Assembly: GCF_963855985.1 (NCBI RefSeq)
Contig: NC_087090.1
Coordinates: 18,412,501-18,476,500, forward strand
Origin: Ostrinia nubilalis
Lineage: Eukaryota; Arthropoda; Insecta; Lepidoptera; Crambidae
Reading direction: 5' to 3'
Length of the DNA: 64,000 nt
Below are positions 48,901 to 60,900 of this stretch, one piece after another. The position numbers and the translations under genes are program-made. The number at the start of each line of letters is the position of its first letter. Within the stretch, counting starts at the first letter, position 1. The notes below the pieces were generated by a model. It was given only the letters and a program-made list of their open reading frames with translations, made no database searches and had not been told where the DNA came from.

Positions 48901-51900
48901 AAAGTTGCTCCAATACATGCGGCTCACGCTTTCAGCACATCGTTAAAACTGGCAAGCGGATACCTACTTCCCTGCCATTAACCTCGGCACGTGACAAAAG
49001 TTCGTTTTAATTGGTATGCATTGTAATAATTTCAAGTGATTCAATGGTCCCGAAGTTTCACCCCGGAGATAGCGCGGCAGGAACAGCCATAACAATACAG
49101 TAAGTTAATTCTTCCGCAAAAAAAAGTTAGGCAAACTTAGCAATACCATCTGAACATTTTTACTCGAGGGTTGTAACCGAATCATCCCACTCCGCTGGCC
49201 ATTTTGTCCTCCAGGATACGTCATCATGATTTTTTATATGCATCTGAACCTACCTACTTCTTTTTTCTTACGTTAACTGGCACCATACCTATACATATTA
49301 GGTATTTATCTCCAAATTGTAGTCTTGAATACAATACACCCTATGTTTGGCGACGGCATCAAATATTGAAACTAAAAACAAGGCGTCACAACTAAATGGA
49401 GTTATTCAGGTTAATGCCACCAACAACAGCAAACAAAGAGCACCATTATTCGTATGGACTGGCGTTTCTCTCCGACCTTCGCCTCAGATAGTGTTTCAGA
49501 ACATTTATTAGGGGAGGAAGGGGGAGTGGAAGCGGTTAATGAGAGTGTTCCGTATACGAATGCGAGGGGAAGAGGGGGTGCCCTAATGGGCTCGGATAAC
49601 AAGCGTGCTCAATTCAAACTCGAGCGTAGACGTTAAGCGTCTCGATTCCAGCTCTCTACAGTTCTCAGATTTCGTTTACATAAACGTGTTAAGGAGGTCT
49701 GAGCCGATGAATGTTAAACACTTTTTGAAAAGGGAATCAGGAATCGCAATCGAAATTTTAAAATTCGCAATCCAGGTTTTTTTAGAAATGTAATCACGAT
49801 TTAGCTAGATTGCTACTGAACGTCTATCCGATCAATCTCCTGCGATAATACGTACGTACCAATAGTACGAGTTGGCATGATAATTTCGTAACTTTTTATA
49901 AATTAGTCCTTAAGCCAGCTTACGCCAATAGGCGGTTACTTGCCTGCCTTTAAACTTGTAAAGCTGTGTCGTACAATTCTATTATGATAAAGCGTAAGAC
50001 CATCAAATAAAATTACGCAGTAAACAAAAGAGAATTTCTTGTAAGTATCAATAAATCCACAATTGTGTCAGCATTACACTTTGCTTGATTTCAGAGCCCC
50101 TCAAAGACAATGTCTTCAAAAAGCAGAAAAAGTCTTACACGTCTCAAATGCCAAGAAACATACAACAATAATTCTGATTCCGACTTATCAAATTACAAAT
50201 GAACGCCGCAAAAACAAAGCTCTTTATTCCATTGGGAAAAATAAAAACGTCGGAAAAATCTTTGTTTTTTCGGAGCGGTTTCTCATCATTTCCCTCTTGT
50301 TGTATCGAATTTTAATAATTACGCAAAGATACGTGATTCAGCCAGGAGCAAACAGCAACAAAAATAAAGGGGTTCACGAAACTCCGCTCAGTCGGAAAGT
50401 TTCTTGTGAGAACAAAAAATCCTGCGCTTAAGTTTATGTTGCTTTAAGTTAGGGTTAATTTATTACAGGCTTGTGGGTGTTTTCGAATAAAAGTTAGCGT
50501 CGGGAAATATTGTTTGATGTTTCTTAGTTGTAGAAAAATTATGGAACAATAACTGCTTCAAGTTCCGATGTTTATTACCTGTCTGATACTGCACTGGCCT
50601 TCGCAGTTTATTGTATCAGGTAGTTGAGACTTTTGTAATAAATATGATTTCATGGTGCATTCAGAGAGAAGTTATTTCTTCAGAGTGGGTTGTTATAGCT
50701 CAAAAGAAGATTAAATTAGAAGTTTTATTACCATTTAGGGAGATTGGACATTTCAACGTAGTCTTAATTCTTCTGAACAACTCCTTGTAGGGGTAAAAAG
50801 AGTTCTTTGATCTTGAATAACCTGTGCTTGTAAAAGGTTTTGCGGAATTGGGCTTTAAGGCTTTCAATTATTGATCGTAGTCCAAATCCCTCATTTGCCT
50901 CTAGTCAATTGGGGAGGGTCGTGTTCCTGCATCGTGAAGACGGCGACCGCCCTGTGAGTTGACAGATGTTGGTATTCACGGTACCTATTCAAGAAGACAG
51001 CGGATTACGGGTAATGCAGCAGGGAAAGGCAATGCATGGAACTGTTACGCGCTACCTCGTTCCCGTATAAATAACCTGATGGTAACAAATGAGCTAGAGT
51101 TGAATACGTCTGACCTGCGAACATGTCGGGGTGCACGGAGCGGAACTGGTGGTGTCGCGGCGCGGCGCCGGGCCGATGCAGCTGCGGGATCAGGTGCAGC
51201 CACAGCGCCATCTTGTGCCCGCGGTAGTGGCTCTTCACGCGGAGCTTTGTACCTGGTGGGGAAGTTCAGTTTTTGGTAGATATTTCCAAGTTTTGAAAAT
51301 TTGACTTTACAGATAGTTTTGCTTTCTTCTGCTGCTTCATCTCAGCATTGGTCTACTTTAGGGAGAAGCCACTTGGTGCGTTGCGGTCGCGACGCGGCGC
51401 CGGAGCGGAGTCGCTGCGGCGTCCTGCATATAAAAATCAATGATATGCCAGACGGTGCGTTCCGGCGGCATATCATACACCACAGGTACACCCCGCACTT
51501 CGATTGAGCGAGACGGTGCCGTTGCGGCGCCGCATACCACCATGTGTACAGTGATGCGGCAAAATGTTTGCGGTGCGACGCCGCACCGCACCGTGTGGCT
51601 TCTCCCTTATAGTCCCGATGCAGTACTGTGATGCAGATGATTGAGCACTTATCCCTCAAGCACAGCGTGGTCGTTTATCATTATGTTAAAAAATTTAAGT
51701 CTTCACAACACAATTACTCTCACACCTAATAATAACATTTGGCTATAAAAACATCCAAGCTTTAAATACCATGACCAATACTCACTTATGCTAAGATACT
51801 GCTGCGTGTTCAGCTCGTATCTAGGCCAGGAGTCGTGATGTCGCTCGTCCGCCCTCGGCGTGGGGTCAGCGGTCTTGGCGAAGGCGGCCAGCAGTGCCAC

Positions 51901-54900
51901 CGCCGCCTCAGCCACCGCCACGTCACCGCGTGAGTAGTTGCGAGGAGCGGCCGCCGAGCCCCCCACTAGGGGCAGGCCGAGGAAGTAGGGCAGGGTCTCG
52001 CTGGACACACTGCCTAGGCGCTGTTGGGAGATACACTTGACGTTATGAGTGTTCTGAAGGCCTAGTGTGAGTTTTTATCAAACGCGTCAAAAAATGACAT
52101 TATATGTATGACGGATTGTACAGCGCCCCTAGCGGGAAACGTTCAAAAACTAAAATTTTCATACATTTTTTAAACGCGCTCACTAGTGAGCGCGTTTGAT
52201 GTAAACTCACACTCAGCCCACAGATATCAATGGTAACTTGTAGTGTATAGTCATAGTCATTTATTCCATAAACAATAACATTATAAATATAAATAAATAA
52301 ATAAATAAATATCTTTGGACAATCTCACACAGCGCCATCTAGCCCCAAAGTAAGCAATTAATATGCTTGTGTTATGGGTGCTAGCTTAACGGATATACTA
52401 CTTATATACTTTTTTTTTTTTTAATACATACATATTATACATAGTAACACCCAGACCCGTCACAGAAATTAAAATTCATCATTTCAATTTCTGCCCGGCC
52501 GGGAATCGAACCCGGGACCTCTCGGCATAGTAGTCCGTTCTGAACCACTACACCAAACGCCCGACAAATTATCGTATCGGAAATTACAAAAAATATGAAA
52601 AATTAAAAAAAAACATCAACCAATATAAAATCACAAATTATACAACACAGCATAAAGCTTTAAGGAAGCATTTAACAAAATTATATATTACTTTTTATCA
52701 TTTAAATAATCCTCAATACAATAATAACATTTCTTCAATAACAAAGACTTAAGCTTATCTCTAAATTTATTAAAATTATAAATAGTATGGTATAGTATTT
52801 GGCCACTTTGTCTGCTCCAATATATCTGACGGCGACTGTACTGAATGTAGGTCCTCCCCCAATGAATTGCAGATTGATCAGTTTGTAGCAGCCTGCAAGC
52901 TTAATAAGTGCGCACTATGTGGGTGGACGACCCACACAGCATTTGTACAAACAATTTCATTGCGAGCTCTAAACTTAGATATTCTTAAGATTTCGTGGTC
53001 TTTTAGAGATATCCAATCGTATGTGGGCGGAGTGTGGACAAACTTTCCAGTTACGTAATTCGCATGAAAAGCTCATTTATTCAACCCTATCTAGATAATA
53101 CTTTGTCAGCGCAAAAGTTATCTTACGATCTGTGCCAATAGTAATAAGCAATCTTGGGAAGAAATGAGGCGGACTAACATCAAGACTAGAATAGAAACAA
53201 AGGAACTAAACAAACCTACCTTTCTGTATTTAATTCGAGTAGTCTTAGGCTGGGTTGCACCATCTTACTTTAACTTTGACAAACGTCAAAAATCTGTCAT
53301 ACTCCATACAAAAATCACCGGTTATCGTTATAGTCACGGTCAAAGTTGGGTGGTGCAACTCAGCCTTACTGTATTTAGATTATGTTGATGCCTAATCTCA
53401 TTCAAAATCAATAGCACAAAATAAGTAAAATAAAAAACTCAGACTTTGAAATCTCGTGCTAATTTTATTATATCATAAAATAAACTGGAGGAAACAGAGG
53501 GGCAGATTAATTTGTAATATCTGCTTTATTAATTTAACTTAATGAGGCGTTTGTTCATCTAATGAGAGATAAAAGGGCCCAAGAAGTAGGTATCGCGCTT
53601 GTTAGCCATTTTATTAATTAGTCTGAAAATGTTTGAAATTATACAAAAATCCATTGTGTGAATTATCAACTCGGTGCGAAGTCAATTAGGCGACATTCGA
53701 TATCACTCGATCAGGCCGAGGGCTATTCGTGCCTCTCGAATGACGACAAGTTGATATGAACTACTTCGGGGAAATCTATATTGGTCTGTTTATTAATAAA
53801 GGACTTGTTAGTTACAATTTCACGCCCTCAATGATGTTATGTATGTCAGTATCACATTCAAATAATTCGTGACACCCAAAGTAGCCAGGAAGTTACACTT
53901 GGAATAAGGTTGTGTTGTCATTGTTGTTAACTTTATGACCACTTTGGATGTCACGTGACTATTTGACGCTGAAGAGAAGGACAATAAGAAACTTTCTGTA
54001 TGAAAACAATTGAATGGGGAAGGAAAATACAGTAAAAATAGAATTGTAAAATGTACTTATGCATTAACTGGTCACTGAAAAGTTTTAAGATGATATTGAC
54101 CAGCCAAATTCCGAGCATCGCAGTCTCTATCTACTGGAAAACCGTCGAAATGTTTACGGTGTAATAGCAGTCAGACGACGCGAATGGGCACCGGACGCCA
54201 CGAACTCCATGGACAATTCGATACCGAGATATTAATGGCGCTAGTTTGGAAACGAGTTCAATTTTTAGTGTAACGCCAAAATAGGAGGACTGGTCGAGCG
54301 GGATATTGGATGTTCCTGTCTTTGTTTGGAATACAAATGCCGATAGCTTTTTGTCTACACCACTATTGGATCGGAAGTGAAGGACTTTTTTCAAGTAATT
54401 CAGTTGGTATCAGAAGCAATAATTGCAATAAATTTAAATAGTTTTAGGTTTATTAATTTATTGTGCAATAAAACGTGTGCCTTTGGATGTTGATGGATTT
54501 TTCCATTCCTAGAAGATCAATAGTGATGTTCTAACACTTTTGGCCCCTCTTCTTGCGTACAGCTGGGCCACTGTCAAAGTAGGTGCGGCCACAGCGGCAT
54601 CACTTAGTGACTCCAGCGTGGCGTCACGAATGTTGATGGCGTATATTGTACTTTCCTCTCAAGAAGATCCATCGTGCAGTGTTCTTACCTGAGGATAGTC
54701 AGCATCTCTGCTTTGGTGAGCAAAATGCGCGAAGTATGTCTTAGCCCCTCTCCTGTCGTGCAGCTGGGCCACTCTCAAAGCGAGAGCGGCCACAGCTGCA
54801 TCGCTGAGTGACTCGAGCGTGGCGTCGCGGATGTTGATGGCGTATAATTATTGTTATTTTCTCCTAAGAAGATCTATCGTACAGTGTTCTTACCTGGGGA

Positions 54901-57900
54901 TAGTCAGCATCTCTGCTCTGATGGGCGAAGTGTGCAAAATACGTCTTGGCCCCTCTTCTCGCATGTAGCTGGGCTACCCTCAACGCGGGAGCGGCCACGG
55001 CTGCGTCGCTGAGTGACTCCAGTGTGGCGTCACGGATGTTGATGGGGTGCTGGATGGGCTTCTCCCAGTCCGTGTACTCGTTGCGAATGGCCGCGAAGAT
55101 CTCGTTGCGGTGGTACCGGTACACGTTGCGGACATACGTGCGGAGGATCCGGTTTCTGGGTGGAGTAAAAGTTTCGGGGTTACGATTGTGAATTTGACGA
55201 AGGTTAATTTACAGCTGTGTAGAAAACGCCTATATAAAAATGAAAAGATACATTCTCCGTTGTCATCAAAAGAAACATCAGATTTTTTTTAACTAATGAT
55301 GAGTGTTTAGCGTCATAGCTGAAAAAAAAACACTGCCCAGTTGTTTATAAGGTGTAACTATTTCAAAAGTTCAACATACAAATTGGAAAACAGCCTCACC
55401 TGTGTTCCTCTTCAAATCCGTGTCTAATATCGTCTTCACTAAAGAACTGGTAGCTCTCGGTAGTAGCTACCACCACGGCCAGCGCGCAGTCGAGGAAGGC
55501 GTCGCTGGCGTGCAGCGCGCGCGTCGGCGGCTGCGCCTGCGCGTCCCGTAAGGGGACTGACGGCGCCCAGCCTGCTAGGAAGCGGGCTCGAGGCGCTTCG
55601 ACTGCTAGTAATGCAGCGAGCGGCCTAGCGCGGATGCATTCTAGTAACCTGGTTGGGGAAATATTGTTTTAGCAGGACTCTTTTGATAAAACTAGGAAAG
55701 TCTTTTAGTGTTAAAGAGTCACATGAGGCGTCATGAATTGGAACCAGCTCCCCGATGGAAGGCTTAAGCTTCAACCACTCCAACGCACGATCAAAGGCCA
55801 ATGCCAGGTCGTGCGACCCATGACAGTTCACGCGACCTGTCATTTCCCTATGATCGCGCCGGCGATGGCGATCTGCACGCGTTGGTGTGATTAAGCATTA
55901 CTGTCTATAATGGAACCACTGGGACCAATGGGACACAAAACAATAAATACAAAGTTATGTGTACTCGTACCTTCATCTAATGATAAACTAACAATCAAAT
56001 GGACTGAAAAGTAAGAATGCAATGGTACACAAACTTACCAGTCGTCGGTAGTGGCTCCGTCTGGCGTGCACCGCAGCGCCTGCGCCGCGTGATCACGCGC
56101 CAGGGCTGCGTCGGGCGCCAGAGCCGTCGGGCTTAGCGCGGAGCCGCTCAGCAGGAGCACTCGTGATACCAGACCTGGTACAATACCGGGATATTAAAGC
56201 TTGTATAACTCGGCTCTATCATCATTTGTAAAAAGGTAGTCAGGGTACCGTCGAATAAGAGCATTCAACACATCCAGGGGCGCCTTTTAAAATAGGGATC
56301 AGTAAATATTGACGCAATTATTACAGAATCGAAGAAAGGTGGAGTACGGGACTATTCCTACTTCTCGTTTCCACCACTGCGACTCCTGTGTAGCCAGGGT
56401 CTACAGCTTGAAGAAAGGTGGAGTAGGCAGATTCTGCAGAGATCTGTCTCTGACACCTGACGACCTCAATTTGGCGCACATGCACATTGGCGCTGCTTAG
56501 AGGAGGCCCACGTTCAAGTAACCTAAGCAATTTTGTTATCCAGGTGCCAGCGTACCATTGGTCTCCGGCATCATGAGCAGCACGTTGGCCAGCGCAGCAC
56601 CGGCGGCGTGCCCCGCCAACGTGACGCGCCGTCTAATGTAACCTAAGATACAGTTGGTGCAGGCTACCTTTGGTCACCGTCGGACTGTGTGCTTCCAGCT
56701 GTTCCTGTCGCCCCCCGTCCTGGGGGGCTTGTAGGGTCCGCCGTGCAGGCGGACAATCGCCGGGAGGGGCTGTGGTAGAGAAGGCTTTGTCCGGAAACCC
56801 ACAGTCTCCTCCCACTTATGGCGAGTGACGGAGCACCGGGGTCTTTTTAGTGGGTATGCCTCGTCCTTCTGACTTGGTGAGCCCCACATAACCTACCCTG
56901 TCCCCGCAGGGTAGGTATGCGATTCAACGCATTTTTTCCCCGTAAAAAAAAGGCTACCTTTGGTCTCGGGCATCATGAGCAGTGCATTGGCCAGCGCGGC
57001 GCCGGCGGCGTGCCCCGCCAGCGTGACGCGGCGCGGGTCGCCCCCGAACGCGGCAACATTGCGTTGCACCCACGCCAGTGCCGCGATGGCGTCGAGAGCA
57101 GCGGCGCCGCCCGCGCGATGCGCCGGGTCCGAGCGGGAGCCGGGGGTTAAGTAACCTGAGAGAAACAGTTGGTTAAATCTCATTCATAAAACCATTATAC
57201 CGCAAGGGGAAATGAAGAGGCTTTAGAATTTTCCTATTTGCTACCTTTTTCTCTCTGAGAAACTTGACAGTGATTTTCCTTGAAATAGCGTACCTATTGT
57301 AATCTGTTCCTGTTAGGTTCAATTCCTACTTTATCAGCTGATGAAGATATCACAAGTTCGAATTGTTGAAGAAAATTACGATTTCGTGCCTCAGAAGGAC
57401 GATAAATCATCACTCCAATAAAATAGAGATATGGCTTCATTAGCCTCAGGGAAGAGCCTGGATGCGGGCAGCGCAGGACCGTTCATTGTGGAAAACCTTG
57501 GGGGAGGCCTTTATCCAGCAGTGGACGTCATTTGGCTGAAACGACGACGATGTCTTCATTATAAAATTGTCTGATATTTGAGTTATGACCAGAAGAAATG
57601 GCAAACCTGAGTAAAGCATGCGCTTACCTTGTCAACATCTGCTGGTATCAAAAGGATGTACTGATACTAATCCATACCTAACAGTCCTAGCCTATGGTTG
57701 AGGGTGACGACGAGCAGGTGCGCGCGCGCGGCCAGCACGGCGCCGTCCAGCGCGTTGCCGGAGCCTCACTCGTGCTCGCGCCGCCCGCCCACAACACGCG
57801 TAGGGCGCCCCCAGCCGCCTGGTCGTACAGTAGGGCGTACCTAACAGTCCTAGCCTATGGTTGAGGGTGACGACGATCAGCAAGCACAGCGCCGTCCAGC

Positions 57901-60900
57901 GCGTTGCCAGAGCCCCACTCGTGCTCGTGAAGCCCCCAGCCGCCTGGTCGTGCAGTAAGGCGTACCTAACAGTCCTAGCCTATGGTTGAGGGTGACGACG
58001 AGCAGGTGCGCGCGCGCGGCCAGCACGGCGCCGTCCAGCGCGTTGCCGGAGCCCCACTCGTGCGACGCGCCGCCCGCCCACACCACGCGTAGGGCGCCCC
58101 CAGCCGCCTGGTCGTACAGTAGGGCGTACCTAACAGTCCTAGCCTATGGTTGAGGGTGACGACGAGCAGGTGCGCGCGCGCGGCCAGCACGGCGCCGTCC
58201 AGCGCGTTGCCGGAGCCCCACTCGTGCGACGCGCCGCCCGCCCACACCACGCGTAGGGCGCCCACACCACGCGTAGGGCGCCCCCAGCCGCCTGGTCGTA
58301 CAGTAGGGCGTACCTAACAGTCCTAGCCTATGGTTGAGGGTGACGACGAGCAGGTGCGCGCGCGCGGCCAGCACGGCGCCGTCCAGCGCGTTGCCGGAGC
58401 CCCACTCGTGCGACGCGCCGCCCGCCCACACCACCACCGCGTAGGGCGCCTCCACGCCGCGCGCGCCTGATAAGGGTTTTAGGTGCATATTAGAAAACGA
58501 AGCTCAAAACTCGATTCAATTTCAAGCTCATAGATAGTGCCATCCACGAAGACGCGCCCCACCATTTTTCCGCTAATGGAGTGTTATCGGTACTTCTTGG
58601 ATCGGTAATTATCCATGAGTGCACACGCAGACTACAATGATGACGCTCTGATTGCTCGGATCAAATTCCCCGCATCCCGCGTTTCCCTCGACTAAAAATT
58701 GGTAAGGCGCGTCTTCGTGGATGGCACGACCTATACGCGATGCGGCATGACCTAGCGGCTACTCGATAAAAATCTATTACACATTGCACAAGCCACCGAC
58801 CACTAGAGATGGCCACTACCACTCTTGGCAGCCTCCCCACATTGACTGAACTTTACGGCCGGTTCACACATGTCTCCGTTTTTTTATCGTGTACGTTTTT
58901 TTTCGTCGTACACGATAAAACGGAACAGTAAAACGGAGATATGTGTGAACCGGCTGTTAGATAGTATTACTGTGACTTATGCTAAGACAGAGATCAAATC
59001 GAGCGTTGAGAATTATTTTCTAATAAATACGGAAGTAGAAACATCTGAACGAGCGTATAACAATACTAATGGAAAATAATGTTGTCATTAATTTGACGTA
59101 TAATTTTGAATGGACATGAATCAACATAAGTAAACAATGTAATCTTTTGTTTTTCGTAATTTGGCAGTAATTATATTTCTAACATACGACGCGCAAAACA
59201 GTCGGAATATAATTATGAGGAAAACTCAACGTGAGGAAAAATGCTTAAATAGGAAAATTTAATTTACAGAAAGTTAACACCAGCCTTTATATTATTTACG
59301 AAGTTGTTCGAAATTACTTTCTAAATAGGAAATTTTTCATGTTTGGTATAATTAATTTTCGCTAAAAAAACGTTGAATTGAGACATAAATAATGTTATTT
59401 TATTTTTTCTAATGTTAAAATTAAATATTATTATGAAAACCATTATTTCACCTTGCCGACAGCAAATAAGAAGGTACTTTTCCAATAATTGATAACTTCC
59501 CGGTAATATTTATTGCTCCTCTCTACTTATAAGGTTTTCTCAGAATTTGTGAATGATGTTCATCTCTTAAATTACCATAAGTGCCTTAGAAAACGAAATA
59601 CAATATTTATTTTCTTTCAAAGCAAAGCATAAACAAAAGATGGGAAATTAAGCTTCAATGTCTCATAATTCAAATGTTATTCAAATAAAATTAGCACGGA
59701 GACATGCCCGTCAATTATTGTAAAGCAGGAGAAGCTTCCATTTCGAGAGAGGGACGCTCAAAACAAAAATGTACGCACAACGGCACACAAGTTACTCTGG
59801 TATCTTATGTCCACTGAAAACCAGTGTCTTGGCACTTGGCAGTAAAATGTCAACTGTCAAGATGATACTGAGTGGGTGATCTCTTTGGCAACATTTTTTT
59901 TTCTCTTTTCTCTTCATTGTTTTTGTACTTTTTTTTTATTAGTTATCATATAAATATTTTTTCTTTCTTTTCTTTTTCTTTCTTTCTTAATGAAGTTTGA
60001 AATAAGTGCTGTTATTGTGTACTTACCGCTACCGGGCACATAGATGTTGAGGTACAGGCAGTCTTCGCTCTGGTTGGCCAGGAAGGGGACAGTGGCTTTG
60101 AGCTCGTTGTACAGCCCTAGGGGCATCCTCGATAAAGCTGCACTCCTGGAAAACGCTCATGCTATTAACACAATCAGCATCAAATAGTTCGTAGCACCCA
60201 AAGTGACCAAAAAGTGCGTGTTGCAAACTTTTTGGCTACTTTTAGTGTTACAAACTATTTGACGTTGACTGTACTAAGATATTCCACAATTTATATCGCT
60301 AATATTACACGTAAAGGATCGTTCAATCTGTAGATATTTAAATCAAGAGTTAGTAATACGTAGGTACCTACTACAGTATCCTCAATTTCAGCTGAGGCTA
60401 ATTTCAAGCAGATCAAATTAATCTTTTCGGATCGTACCCAATACGTGACTCCAGATTGTTGTCCGTATCTCATAGTTAAGGGTTATGTAATTGAATTACT
60501 GGATCATCAATAGATTACCAGCCCGGCCGGAGCGGGCAAACATCTGGACGGTTTCGGATGAATCAAGCTTGTAATGGAGTTACACTTCAAAGGGTTACAC
60601 CACATCTGGGTACACTTAAGACGCAATTCCAAAACAAATGTCAATCTCGTGTGAGATAACTTTATAATTGGGGACGTAGTTAGAATTTAGTTTGAAATGC
60701 TTCTGTTTAGGGGGCTCTGCTTTGCTAAATTGGGATCGCAACAATATCCAACTTGGGCTGTGGCTGTTGTTTCAGTTTAAAAATTAGGTATTATTTTTTG
60801 CGTAACAGATTTAAGAGTTTATAATCGGTAGCAAACTGGGGACCTTTTCAAATGAAAAAATTGACTGACTCAGGTGATACTTTAAAGATTTCATTGTTGA

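Noticed and set aside
54131..54394. Minus-strand frame between exons G and H
   Set aside because: Not in phase as an exon and no neuroligin residues; G and H already join perfectly.
57678..58466. Tandem array resembling a CRISPR or satellite
   Set aside because: Units are 125-184 bp pieces of a neuroligin exon with donor sites, not short repeats with unique spacers.
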